A program made the translations under genes and the position numbers. A DNA stretch of 64,000 nucleotides from Alectoria sarmentosa (lineage: Eukaryota; Ascomycota; Lecanoromycetes; Lecanorales; Parmeliaceae), in assembly GCA_009733775.1 (NCBI GenBank), contig WOGZ01000091.1, forward strand, positions 48,336 through 112,335, written 5' to 3'. Within the stretch, counting starts at the first letter, position 1, and the number at the start of each line of letters is the position of its first letter. The notes beneath the pieces were generated by a model. It was given only the letters and a program-made list of their open reading frames with translations. It was not told the origin of the DNA and ran no database searches. Positions 48,901 through 60,007 of this stretch are shown piece by piece.

Positions 48901-51180
48901 AAAGATAATGATTTTGAATTTACGCTTTATAATTTTATTATACGTATTTAACGTTATTTATTAATTGAAAAAGATTAATGTATATGTGTAAAATTATAGC
49001 ACATTGTTTAATAACGTTAATAATAAAAAAATTTAAAAATTTGAAAAAGAAGTCGTTTTATTGAAGAATAATGATAAGATATAACATATTACGTTTTTTT
49101 CGAAACTTATCAAAAATAATGTTACAAAAGGTTTTTTCAAAAAAGAATTGAAAAATAATAATGTTTTCGCAAATATACGCGCGAGTTTCGATGAATTTGA
49201 AATACATTATCGTTTTATGTATTTAATTAAATTCAAAATAATGTTTTATATAATAATTATTAAATTTATGTGAAGAAATGTGATTATAAAATAAAATTGA
49301 AAATGAAAAAATAATAATAATAAAATCAATTAAAATGAGAATAATTGAAAAATTCGTTCGATTTAAAACATAAAGATATAATTTTATATTTTTCGCTTTT
49401 TTTAATATTAATGTTAATGATTCGTAATTAAAAATTCGTAATTATATCAAAAATGATAAAAGCGATATTATTGAAAACATTATTAAATATACGTCGCTTA
49501 TAAGATTCTTTGTATTAAAATATTCTCTTAATGCATTCAATTGAATATTTAATTTCGTCAACGAATATATTAATATCATCGAATTTAATAAGAAATTAAC
49601 AATTCATTCTTATTTTAAAAATAAATCATTTCATTATTATTTTCTATTTCTTCGTTATGACTTTATTATGAATCGTTTATTAATAAATTTTTAAATATAT
49701 AAATAAATTTTATTATTAAAATCAAATTATATTTAAATTGAAAAGCGAATTCGTAAACATTACATAATTCTTTACACAATCGCAATTCGTTTTTAATATA
49801 AATTTTTATTATAACGAAATTCGATAAATATCATATAAAGATAAAGGATTTCGTGCGTATCGAATCGAAAAAACGTTATCATCGATAAGAATTTATTAAT
49901 TCGCTGAAATCAAATCGTGATATTAATTATATCTTTTTGAGAATTTCGTTTTCAAAATGAATATAATTGCTTGCGTGATTGTTTGTGTTAAAATCTTTTT
50001 ATCATTTTAAAAATTATCATTTTTGTTTTCTTTAACATTTATATAACGTTATTTCATTTGTTATTATGATTTTATGAGAACATTATATTTTGTTATATTT
50101 TATTTTATTATTGAATGAGAACTTATTGAATCATCTTGCGTTAAAACGAAGATGTTACATTATAAAATTTATGATATATGACATTTATTTTGCGAAATAA
50201 ACGATTTTCATAATATATAATAAAATGATTTAAAAGCGAATTTGTTTTAACGATATTTATTTAACGATATAAATTTATAAGATGTTTTAAATAAGAATTA
50301 AGAAAGCTTTATTATATCATAAAGAGTCAACTTTTTTCATCATTTTTATTTTTATAAATTGTTTTTTTATATGTTATTAATTGACATTTGATGAAATAAA
50401 AACATTGTTATTATCGCTTATTAATTATTTACATTAAATAATTGAGGAATCATTTTAAAATGAATTTTTCGAAATATATTAAATAAATGCAATGAGAGAT
50501 AATAAAATTAAAAGAGTTTTCATTAACACATTTTCATTAAAAATCGCATATTTGAAAATGACATTTATAACACTTTTAAAGATGTTATTATTTTAAAATC
50601 GCTTTTTATAAATATATAAAAGATTATATTCAACGTCAATAACAAAGATGCATAACGATTACGTTTATTCATAATTTTTATTTAAACATTATTCTTCATT
50701 TTCATTATCGCTTTCAATTTATTTTTTAGGTTAAATTATAAATAAATATTATGATTTATATATAAAAAGTGTTTGCTTTTTCGCGTTTTGCTTCTTTAAA
50801 TGCTTTATTACGCGCAATCTCTTTTAATAATAAAATACAAAATATAACATTTCAAAAAATGTATATTTATATAAAGCTTTTTCGAGAAATCAAACGTCAA
50901 AAGGGCGACTTTGATATATTATTATTAAATTATCAAATGTCGCTCTCCTCTTCATTGAAAAATTAATTTGAATGATATAAAGATTGTGTTTATAAACATA
51001 AACCCTGCTCTTATGATTCTCTTTTATCATTCGAATTCAGATTTTTCATTTGGAAAATTAATGATACACGTTGATAAGAGAGACAGAAGAATAATAAAAT
51101 AATAAAATAATAAAATGATATGCTTTCAAAAGAGAATAAGAAAGCAAAAGTAATTAATAATATAAAATGTTAAATGCACA
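45980..51180. other. 5.2-kb mutated stretch, nothing firmly recognised
   Basis: Stop-rich throughout. The plus strand at about 46431-46620 and beyond reads, through stops, as a charged protein with no family I know. Short openings at 46146-46364 (minus) and 50769-50966 (plus) cannot be supported as genes. No LTR pair or terminal repeat found. Confidence 0.35.
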
Positions 51181-51360
51181 TTCGTTTCTTTGAACTATTT
51201 CCCAAAATCGATATATGATGTTAATAATTATGAAAATGACATATTAAAACAATTATGAATGTTAATCTCATTCGCTTTTCTAAGTTGTTTTCCAAGATCT
51301 CGATACAATATCGACGATTATGAAAATAATATATCAAAACAATTATGAATGTCAATTTCA
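51181..51360. repeat. 90-bp tandem duplication
   Basis: Two diverged units, 51181-51270 and 51271-51360, both ending in AACAATTATGAATGT plus about 10 bp. Differences are mostly transitions. Confidence 0.8.
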
Positions 51361-51513
51361 AAAAAAAAGAAAATTAATAATTTTTAATGATCATCTTCTA
51401 TAACAAACGCGTGAATCTCGATGAAATACGAGAATTAATAAAAAAGGCTTTTTTTAAACTATACGCGTGTTTTTTGAGATATTAATTTAAATAAATGTTA
51501 ACTTTTATTTATC

Positions 51514-51636
51514 GATTTTGTAGCTCAGCGGCAGAGCGTGATGACCTTAAATTTATTTTCATTCTTTAAAAATAACGTCTTTTAAAAAATGAAATCAATA
51601 TCATTAAGGATCTGAGTTCGAATTTTAATGAAATCA
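51514..51636 (+). tRNA. tRNA gene relic with intron, probable anticodon CTT (Lys)
   Basis: A full cloverleaf can be drawn. The acceptor stem is GATTTTG with TGAAATC, and the D arm is TAGCTCAGCGGCAGAGC. The anticodon stem is TGATG with CATTA and the T loop is TTCGAAT. An intron of about 51 nt (51550-51600) follows position 37. The T stem (CTGAG/TTTAA) is weakened by changes that fit C-to-T and G-to-A. The base before CTT is C, not the usual T33, so the anticodon call is tentative and the gene may be inactive. Confidence 0.65.
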
Positions 51637-52219
51637 AAGAGTGATTTTTTTTTTCGACACGTACATAAGTTCTTATTTAACAATTTATGGTCAGGGAAAC
51701 GAATAGGGAGACGATTTACTTACTGCGTAACAATTTTATATCATTTATTAATTTTGTAATAAAGGACATAGATAAAAAGATAAATAGATAAATAAGATAA
51801 TCATTTTAAGAGCGATTACATAATAAGTTGCATTTAACATTTTTTTGTCGAATATTTTAGGCTCAGACATAATATCTCTCGTTATGAATATCGTTTCGTT
51901 AAATCTCGTTTAACGTGTTGTGAAATCTTTATTTTGCGTTACACGTTATTAAAGATATATGCGAAAAGAACATAACGACATTTTATAGTGTATTTTTCAA
52001 AATGTCACTTCAATTATGTGTTCGGATTGACATTTTATTGATATTATATCTTTTTATATACGTTATTTGATGAAATGCGCTGTCAGAACACGTTTAAAAT
52101 CATTTTTAAAGGTTGACAGATATAGAACAGATTGCGAACGGAGATTCTCGGGTAACCTTTCTTATATGAATCGTGAACCCTTCATCTTGCGAACGCCTGA
52201 CCCTCTTAAGGTATAATTG
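51637..52219. other. Less mutated spacer
   Basis: Patches with normal base mix, notably 51686-51730 and 52110-52215. Ends at the break with the Copia-1 fragment. No gene seen. Confidence 0.4.
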
Positions 52220-52475
52220 CATGCGAGCTCGATTAAAAACGAATAATTTCGACTAGTCGAAAACTGAAAAGTTTTCAACTCTCAAATTTCGAATCATAAT
52301 TATTCAAATCCAAAAATCATTTTGCAAATAAGAATTGTTTATTTCAAAAAAGTTAATTAAATAAAAATCTTTATAATTGATTATCTCATTGCGATGGGCA
52401 TAAAATGTCTAAAAACAATTATAATCATAATGATGAATAAATAAATCATGTTTATAACGATCGTCGGGCAAATTC

Positions 52476-52487
52476 GGGTTTATAATC
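52476..52487 (-). other. Primer binding site of the Copia-1 fragment
   Basis: Plus strand GGGTTTATAATC; sense GATTATAAACCC, three transitions away from GGTTATGAGCCC. Confidence 0.7.
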
Positions 52488-52613
52488 TGTGAAAATATGA
52501 TGTAAAACACTTTAATTGTATTACTTTAAAAGTGCTACGAAGGAAAGTGCGATCTATATTATAAGCGCATGCGTTCGTGTTACGTGATCTATCACGTAAT
52601 CTAAATTTCGATA
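52488..52613 (-). repeat. Copia-1 fragment 5' LTR
   Basis: 126 bp, TGTGAAAATATG to TTTCGATA on the plus strand, with the GCGCATGCGTTCGT palindrome relic. Confidence 0.85.
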
Positions 52614-52862
52614 TATGCTTATATATTTATTATATTACATTTTGAAAATCGTTATTTAAACGTTAACGAGATAAAAGTTATTATTAATACTAAGATTTTT
52701 AATCATATTCGATTTTTCAATCTTTATATTATCGTGATTAAATATATAATTTATAATAATTGCAATTATTACGTTATAAGTAAAACGAATATCGTTTTAT
52801 TTTGTTGAAATTCGAATAAAGATTAATGTAATAAACGATTTTTCAAGAAATTTAATAATCAT

Positions 52863-52997
52863 TGTTGAAATGTGTTAATTATTAAACATGAAAGGTTTGT
52901 CGAGGTAAGGAAGGTTTATCGAGGCTTAACACATTTTGTATGTAAGATATTTTGTTGCAATTATTCAATCAATTAAGCGTTTCATTTATTTTCAATA
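52863..52997 (+). repeat. Copia-2 copy D 5' LTR
   Basis: 135 bp, TGTTGAAATGTGTTAATT to TTTTCAATA. Confidence 0.9.
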
Positions 52998-53009
52998 AGT
53001 TATAAGCCC
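52998..53009 (+). other. Copia-2 copy D primer binding site (half tRNA-iMet)
   Basis: AGTTATAAGCCC directly after the LTR, two G-to-A changes from GGTTATGAGCCC. Confidence 0.8.
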
Positions 53010-55400
53010 GAAACCGCGGGCATTCGTTTAATATTACGTATTTATCATTTATAATTAATTAATTTATCAATTAAGCGTATAGTTGAAAGATAATTGAATT
53101 ATAATGTCAAATTTAAACGATAGAATAATCATTTATTTTATGATAATTGCGCAATAATCTCCTTAAATTTATTCATTATATGTGATTATTTTTGTTAATA
53201 AATCGTGTTTTGAATATATATTTAATTTAATTTAACGATTTATTTATATAATAATCGTAAATAATAAATTATGAGACGTTGATTGCAATCTGCTTTTAAA
53301 GAATTATCAACAATTTCAATTTTTAAATAATGAATCATATTTATAACGTAATGATCGAATAATTTTTAAGAAATCGTTTACTTTTATAAATTATCATAAT
53401 TTTTTATTTAAAGAATAAAGAGGTTGAAATTGAGTTTGATCAAATGCGCGTTATTTTCATTAATCGATTAAGCGTTATTAAATATGTTATTTCGTTATTT
53501 ATAAAATTTATGATAAATGAAAAGAAGTCGTAAATACGCTGTAAATTTTATTTTACGATTATTATCATAACATTAATTGTCGAATTGTTTTTAATGAAAT
53601 ATCAAATTGAAGTTAATAATGATAATGAATCGCTTATAACAACGAGCATCTCGTTATAAAATACGATTTTTATTATATTAATAATCGTTATTATATTAAC
53701 GATTTTAATATTAATTGTAATTGAGAAAAAGTATAAAAGATTTTTTTTGATTTTTTTTGATTTTGATTTTCAAGCGTTAAAAGATTCAAGTATATTTATT
53801 AATCATATTTTTCGTCGAAATAAATTTAAACGTCTTAAAAAAAAATTAAATTTTTTTTATAAATTAAAATAAGTTTAAATGTTTTCGCATTTTCACGTTT
53901 ATTATATCTTTAAACATTTTTTAAAAGAAATTTTGAATTTAATTTAAAAGAGCTCGATCGATAAAACGCATTTTTAAACGCGATTTTTTTCTTTATAATT
54001 AAACATTAAATAAAGTTTATTGTTAACTTAAAACGCGCTCGAAAAACAAGAGGCGCGATTATATATTTGTTTATTTATTTAATAATATTGTAATTTTCGA
54101 TAATTATATTCGCGAGTTTTTTTTCGAATTAATTAATAACGAGAATTTTGTTGAAATTATCATTTAATTTGTTAAGTTCAATTTTTTTATCAATATTCAA
54201 ATTTTTCGTGTTTTTAATAACATATTAAAATTAGTATTAAAGTGTTCGAAAAAATCGTTAACGTGAAATTTAATAATGGTTTTTCGCTTCATATTAAGAA
54301 GTTTAAGAGATTTGAGAATTTTTAAATATGATTTCGAGAAATGCGATAATTTTTTACGTTATAACGTTTTATTAAGTTTATTAAAATGAAATAAAGTGAG
54401 GTTTTCGTCATATTTGTCATTTTTGAAAACATTTTATTCAATAAGTTTATGATAATGATCGATATCATCGAAGAAAAATGAATTAAATAAGATTTAAAAT
54501 ATAAACTTTGCATTAATATCATCAAAAATCGCTTTGAAAATAATTTGTTTATGAATTATGAAATTGAAATTAATGTATATATTTTATGAGATGTTATTTA
54601 TAAAAATAATAAATTTAAAGATTTTAATATGTTTAATGATTTATATCGTTAATTATTTAAATTAAATCTTAATTAATATAAAGATATAATTAATTTTATC
54701 GTTCGTTTTAAAAACATTTATAATAATGTCATTAATTTATCATTTAAATTAAGATTAAAAAAAAATTCAGGTTTTTTTCACCACACGAATTTGAATAAAG
54801 CGAATAATGTTTATTTCATTTATTATATTCAAAATTATAAGTTTATAAATGATGTTAATATCGAGATAATTTATTCATTGAAATACGTTATCATTTGTTT
54901 CTTTAAATTGTGATTTTTTTTTTCGAGCGTTAAGAGTTTATTTTTGCGTTCGTTGTTTAACGTTTCTTTCGTTTTATCATTTTAATTTTAAAATATACTA
55001 TTATTGTTAAGTCTTAAAAAAGCGTTATTTTTGATTTTAATAATAAAATTATTTAAACATTCATTCAATATTATATTCATTATAAAAAACATTATCATAT
55101 TAAATCGAAATGCGATTAATTCTTTAATAAAAGTTATTAAAATAATGATAATTTTGATGATGTTAACGATAAGAGAAATAGCGATAATAATGATAATAAT
55201 AACGATGATGATAAGTTTAAAAATAAAAAGAATAATGATCGAAGGGATGATAAATTTAATAACAAAAAGCGTCGTCGTAAAGATCGAATTTTTATCGAAT
55301 TTTTTAATAATTAAAAAAAAATCATGATTATCTTTATGATTAAAATAAATAATTTATCATTTTCGCGATAAGCGATAAATTGTGTTTATTTTTAACATTT
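53010..55400 (+). pseudogene. Copia-2 copy D leader and gag region
   Basis: By position this is leader plus gag. The plus strand near 55150-55310 reads as the basic, Arg/Lys/Asn-rich stretch that usually surrounds the zinc knuckle, but no clean Cys/His pattern was seen. Openings at 55004-55327 (plus) and 54322-54525 (minus) are probably out-of-frame shadows. Confidence 0.45.
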
Positions 55401-55760
55401 CATATTTAATAAAAATTGTTTTATATAATATCGCGCTCTTGATTTTAAATTAAACGATGTTTATTTTATTAAAAATATTGAAAACGTTCGCATTTTTATT
55501 AATATCGATAAGATACGCATTAATATCGTTATTGATAATTAAATTTTTTTTTTTTTACGAATATCCTTTTTATTTTAGGTTTATTTTTAAATTTAATTTT
55601 TTAAAGATAATTAATGCGTAATAATATTCAAATGAAATTTGTATAAAATAATATCGAGTTTGATAATCGTGATATCATTATTTGATTATAAAGCAATAAT
55701 TTTTATTATTTGCGTTTATAAAAGTTTAATTAAATTTTGATTATTTTTAAATGATTGTTA
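55400..55760 (+). pseudogene. Copia-2 copy D protease region
   Basis: Short blocks such as NIENVR and IDKIRINIV (about 55465-55530) match the middle of copia protease. The active-site triad is not readable. Confidence 0.5.
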
Positions 55761-55989
55761 ATGTTTATATTTATGTTTAAATAATATAATATCAAATTCG
55801 TTATATTTTATATCATTTTAAGACATGAAAAGCATTTCAATTTTATAAATGGCATCATTTTTCAATTAATTTATTTCGATTTTTTTTTCGAATTTAAATC
55901 ATAATGTTATTATATCGCGTAAAATCAATAATTAAATTTTCGATTTGTGATATATTTGTATGAGTTATTTAAAACATCAAAACGTTTAA

Positions 55990-57050
55990 AAGTTGATTAA
56001 GTTATTTAAAGATATCGATTTAATTAAGGCGGTCATTAATAAAAAGCTTTATGTTTTATATGTAATCAAAAAAGCATAAAGAGCGCCGCACAAATCTCAT
56101 ATTCGTTTTAAAAAAAGGTTTTTGAATTTAATTTATAATGATGTTTACGGTTTCATCATTTTTCGAGATCGTTTTAATAATAAATATTTTATTATTTTCA
56201 TTAATAATTAAGATAAGCGCTTTGAGATTGAAATTATTAAATATAAAAACGAAATCTTTTTTGTTTTTAAGCGTTATTAAATTAAAAATCAACACGAAAA
56301 TGTCATCGTTAAACGTTTTCGAATTAATTATGACGACGAATATAAAGATTTTGATTTTGATATTTATCGTGTCGATTATGATATTATATGAAAGTTTATT
56401 TATTTTGAGAATTTCGAATAAAATAAAATCGTTGAATGATTTGATTAAACGTTTTTTAACATTATTAACATTATTGTTAAAAACATTAACTTTGATTGAA
56501 AGTATTAATTAAAATTTGTATTAATTATTACTTCTTTTCATAATTGAAGTCTTATATAATCGCGTAAATTCATTTTATATTAAGTTTATATGAGTTATAA
56601 ATCTCGTTTAAATCATATACGTCGCATTGAAATTTCAAATTTTATTATTTTGTGTAAATTCGTTATTGATTGAAAGAAAAATTAAAAGCGCGTTATTAAG
56701 AAAGTTTTTATCGATTATAAAAACGATCATATTTATCATATATTGTTGTTAGATGATAACATTATTCGATCTTTTAAAATTGTTTAAGATTTGAAAAAGA
56801 ATGGTTTTTTATTTGATTTATAATTGTTAATTAATTCAATTATGAGAGGGAATTCGTCGTTTATAACGCTTTTCGTCGTTGAAGATTAATTATTTATAAA
56901 TGAAATGAACGTTAATGAATTAATTTAATCGTTTAAATCTAAATTTTTTATAATTATAAAGTTTATAAATCTTTTTGAAATTAACGCACCAACTTTTAAT
57001 TCGTCGTTATTATTAATTTTTATTTTTTAAAACGATATGTCAAATAATGC
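55990..57050 (+). pseudogene. Copia-2 copy D integrase
   Basis: Through stops the plus strand gives the copia integrase core: YNDVYGFI with the first catalytic Asp (about 56125-56150), a FIxFINNWDKRFE-like block with the Trp codon mutated to stop, a second-Asp region near 56320, and an EWFDWT region near 56430 corresponding to the Glu block. The opening 56138-56512 is a different frame and a shadow. Confidence 0.7.
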
Positions 57051-57229
57051 GTCGTCGCTTTTTTTAAATCATTTTTATTTTATATCGCGCGATTTTTCGT
57101 TAAATTTTATTCAATTTTATGCGATGATTGTTCAAATCGTTATCGCGATGAAGTTATATAAATCGAAAACTTATAAAAAAGTTATCATTAATAATTTTTA
57201 TTGAAAATAATGAAAGAATAACATAATTG

Positions 57230-57950
57230 AAGAAAATGATTTTTTGTCAAAGAATGAGATTTGGGAGTTTATCGATTTATTTAAAGAACGTATTATTTTT
57301 TGTAATAAATGAGTTTATATTATTAAACGTGAAATTCGCGACGAAATTATTCGCTTTAAAATTTATTAAATAATTCATGATTTTGAATAACGAAAAAGTT
57401 TGAATTTTAATGAAATTTTCCTTTTGATCATTAAATTTATGTTTTATAAAATGATTTTCGTTTTAATCGTTATCGAGAATTAAGATTTAAAGCAAATGAA
57501 CGTCAAAATCGTTTTTTTTATAATAACGTTGAGAAAGAGATTTACGTCAAATAATTCATTAAATATATTTCAAATTTTTTTTTAATAAAATTTATAAATT
57601 TAATAAGATTCTTTATAATTTGAAATAATCTTTTCGAATTTAATATAACATTTCTATCGAATATATAAAAGAAATCGATTTTATTTTCATTAATGTCGAT
57701 TTTAACGTTTTTATTGATTTAAACATTAATGTTATTATCGCTTTTTATGTGAACGATGTTTTTGTTATTAATTCATCTCGATTTGAAATTCAATGAATTA
57801 AGAATGTTTTTAATATCAAATTTAAAATAAACGATTTCGGTTTTTATAATTATTATTTGAATATAATAATAATTCGCGATCGTGTTAATCAAATTTCATA
57901 ATTAAGATAATTCGTTTATATTGAACGTTTTTTTCGTATTTATGAAATGT
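57230..57950 (+). pseudogene. Copia-2 copy D reverse transcriptase
   Basis: Copia RVT_2 readable almost throughout: a VKIVFF block near 57500, the YKFNKILYNLKQSF block near 57600, and the catalytic motif at 57746-57757 as YVND, the third residue changed from Asp by GAT-to-AAT or GAC-to-AAC. It ends with the FKINDFGFYNYYLN block matching DLG...LG. Confidence 0.8.
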
Positions 57951-57959
57951 GAGAAATCA

Positions 57960-58720
57960 AAACAAAGTTTATTTTAATAAAGATTAATTTATGATCGATA
58001 TTTATCGAAGAAAAATACACAATTTTTAAAAAACTTTTTCAAATTTATTAATCGATTATGAGATCTTTCATATACGTTATGCTCGACATTAAATTAAAAT
58101 TGTTTTTATTATTTTAATGATTTTTCGATACGTTTTTAATTTTATTGAAATTTATTATGTCGTTATCAAGCGCATTTTTCGTTATTTAAAAAAGATTATT
58201 TATTAATATTTCATTTATAAAAATACATTTCAAAAATTTATTAATTATATTGATTTCGATTAGATTGATAATTATGATATTCGCAAATTAATTTTAAATT
58301 ACATTTTTAATTTAAAAAATGAAATTATCAATTGATTATTTAAACGATAATTTATGATTATATTGTTTATTTATGAGATTAAATATATTAATCAAACGCA
58401 AATTGTTAAAAAAGTTATTTAATTAAAAGATTTTTTAAATCAAATCCGTTTTAATGAAGCGTTTTAAATAATTATTATTTATAATAATAATCAAAACGCA
58501 ATTACGCTCGTTAAGAATTTTTGACATTATAATCATATTAAATATATTAATATTCAACATCATTAAATGCGCGATTAAATCGTTAACGAAAATGTTAATT
58601 TATAATACGTTTTCATCGATAAGCAAATCGTTAACAATTTTATTAAAATCCTTTATAAAAACAAATTCGAATTGTTTCGCAAATTTATTGATTTCGAATC
58701 ACGTTCTTAAAATGAATAAA
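57960..58720 (+). pseudogene. Copia-2 copy D RNase H
   Basis: Follows reverse transcriptase. Blocks recall copia RNase H: IFRYLKK near 58170, DFDWIDNYD near 58250, EIKYINQTQ near 58375, and a region with NNQNAI and later HIKYINIQHH near 58490-58565. Confidence 0.65.
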
Positions 58721-59872
58721 GTTTAAAACATCATTTAAAAATGAATGAATTTTTTTTTTCGCTTTTGTGGAAGCTTTTTCGTTTAATTGATTTTCATATT
58801 ATGAATAATCGATCGAATTTATTCGCAGAACCTCAAATGTTAATTTTAATATGCTCTGCGAAAGGATTTTAATTTATTAATATTCAATTTGAAATTGATT
58901 TATCATTATTATATTTATAATTATTAAAGCTTATATTTAATTACTCTCAAAATTTGAAATTTGCGTTATCATTAAAAAGATCGTTATCGTCGATTTTCAT
59001 CAATTATTTTTCAAATTTTTTATAAATTTCGATTTATCAAAATTTAATTTGAAATTAATTTGTTATTATTATATTTATAATCATAAACTTTATCAACTTC
59101 TTTTCAAAAAACTTATTTTTATATTCGATTTAAATTTGAGATTTGCGTCGTCATTTAACAGATCGTTATCGTCAAATTTGTTTATTTATTCACGAAAATT
59201 TTTTAACATTATGATTTCAGGTGCTTTCAATAATTTTTAAGCGTTATCACGATTATTATATACATGTTTTTAAATCATTAATGTCGTTATCATTATTATT
59301 ATCATCATCGCAATATATCGATCGCAATTTATATACATTTTATCAATCATTATTGTTAAATATCAATCTCTTAAAACGATTTTATGAATTTTATAATCGA
59401 TCGCATGTATACATATACAATTCGAAATATTTCGTTTAATCGAAAAATTTATCCTCATATATATTCATCGATCGTGTGTTATTCGATTTTTAATGTGTAT
59501 TAAATGATCTGTAAATAAATTTGTTAAAAAACGGTTTTTCGTCAAAAAGTGAATTTTTTTATATGAGACATCGTAACGAATATGTTCAAAAGGACGTAAT
59601 CGTTTTCAAAAAAAAAAAAAAAAAAAAAATCCGATTTCCTTTTTCGGATTTTCATTGTTTTTATCCAGTTTTGAACATCGCGAATTTTGAATCTCGTGTT
59701 TCAAATATGGATAATAATAAGGCATTTTCGATTACTTTTTCGAAATTTTTCGACTTTTTCGACTTTCACTCTTTTTATTTAACGTTTAAGTTATATAACA
59801 TTTCGAATAAAGGGGATAAAAAGGTGATTCAAACACTTTGATTTTTTGAGCTGCAATGCGATCATGTGAGAA
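58720..59872 (+). other. Copia-2 copy D 3' UTR, partly shared with Copia-1
   Basis: The part about 59380-59720 matches copy C 40480-40770, including CAAAAAGTGAATTTTTTT and the GTTTTGAACATCGCGAATTT block. A run of about 20 A lies at 59609-59629. The openings at 59049-59841 are not supported as genes. Confidence 0.65.
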
Positions 59873-60007
59873 TGTTGAAATGTATTAATTATCAAACATG
59901 AAAGGTTTATCGAGACAAGAAAGGTTTATCGAGGCTTAACACATTTTGTATCTAAGATATTTTGTTGTAGCTATTCAATCAACCAAGCGTTTCATCTATT
60001 TTCAACA
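59873..60007 (+). repeat. Copia-2 copy D 3' LTR
   Basis: 135 bp, TGTTGAAATGTATTAATT to TTTTCAACA, followed by TSD ATCAT. Confidence 0.9.

Larger units (their letters stand above)
52220..52613 (-). mobile_element. Copia-1 5'-end fragment (LTR, priming site, leader)
   Basis: A minus-strand 5' LTR (52488-52613), priming site and about 255 bp of leader matching copies A and C, then an abrupt end near 52220. Its outer LTR edge lies exactly at the HUH codons of Helitron E2, so it inserted there and its remainder was later lost together with the Rep N-terminal half of E2. Confidence 0.8.
52863..60007 (+). mobile_element. Ty1/copia retrotransposon Copia-2 copy D, complete
   Basis: 7145 bp, plus strand, with 135-bp LTRs and perfect ATCAT duplications (52858-52862 and 60008-60012), inserted in Helitron E2. 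LTRs differ from Copia-1 but the priming site is the same half tRNA-iMet type and the 3' UTR is partly shared with Copia-1. Order is protease, integrase, reverse transcriptase, RNase H. Confidence 0.9.

Noticed and set aside
51690..52205. Possible terminal inverted repeat GGTCAGG / CCTGACC
   Set aside because: Only seven bases match cleanly, with weak similarity further in and no TSD. Chance or an old remnant cannot be excluded.
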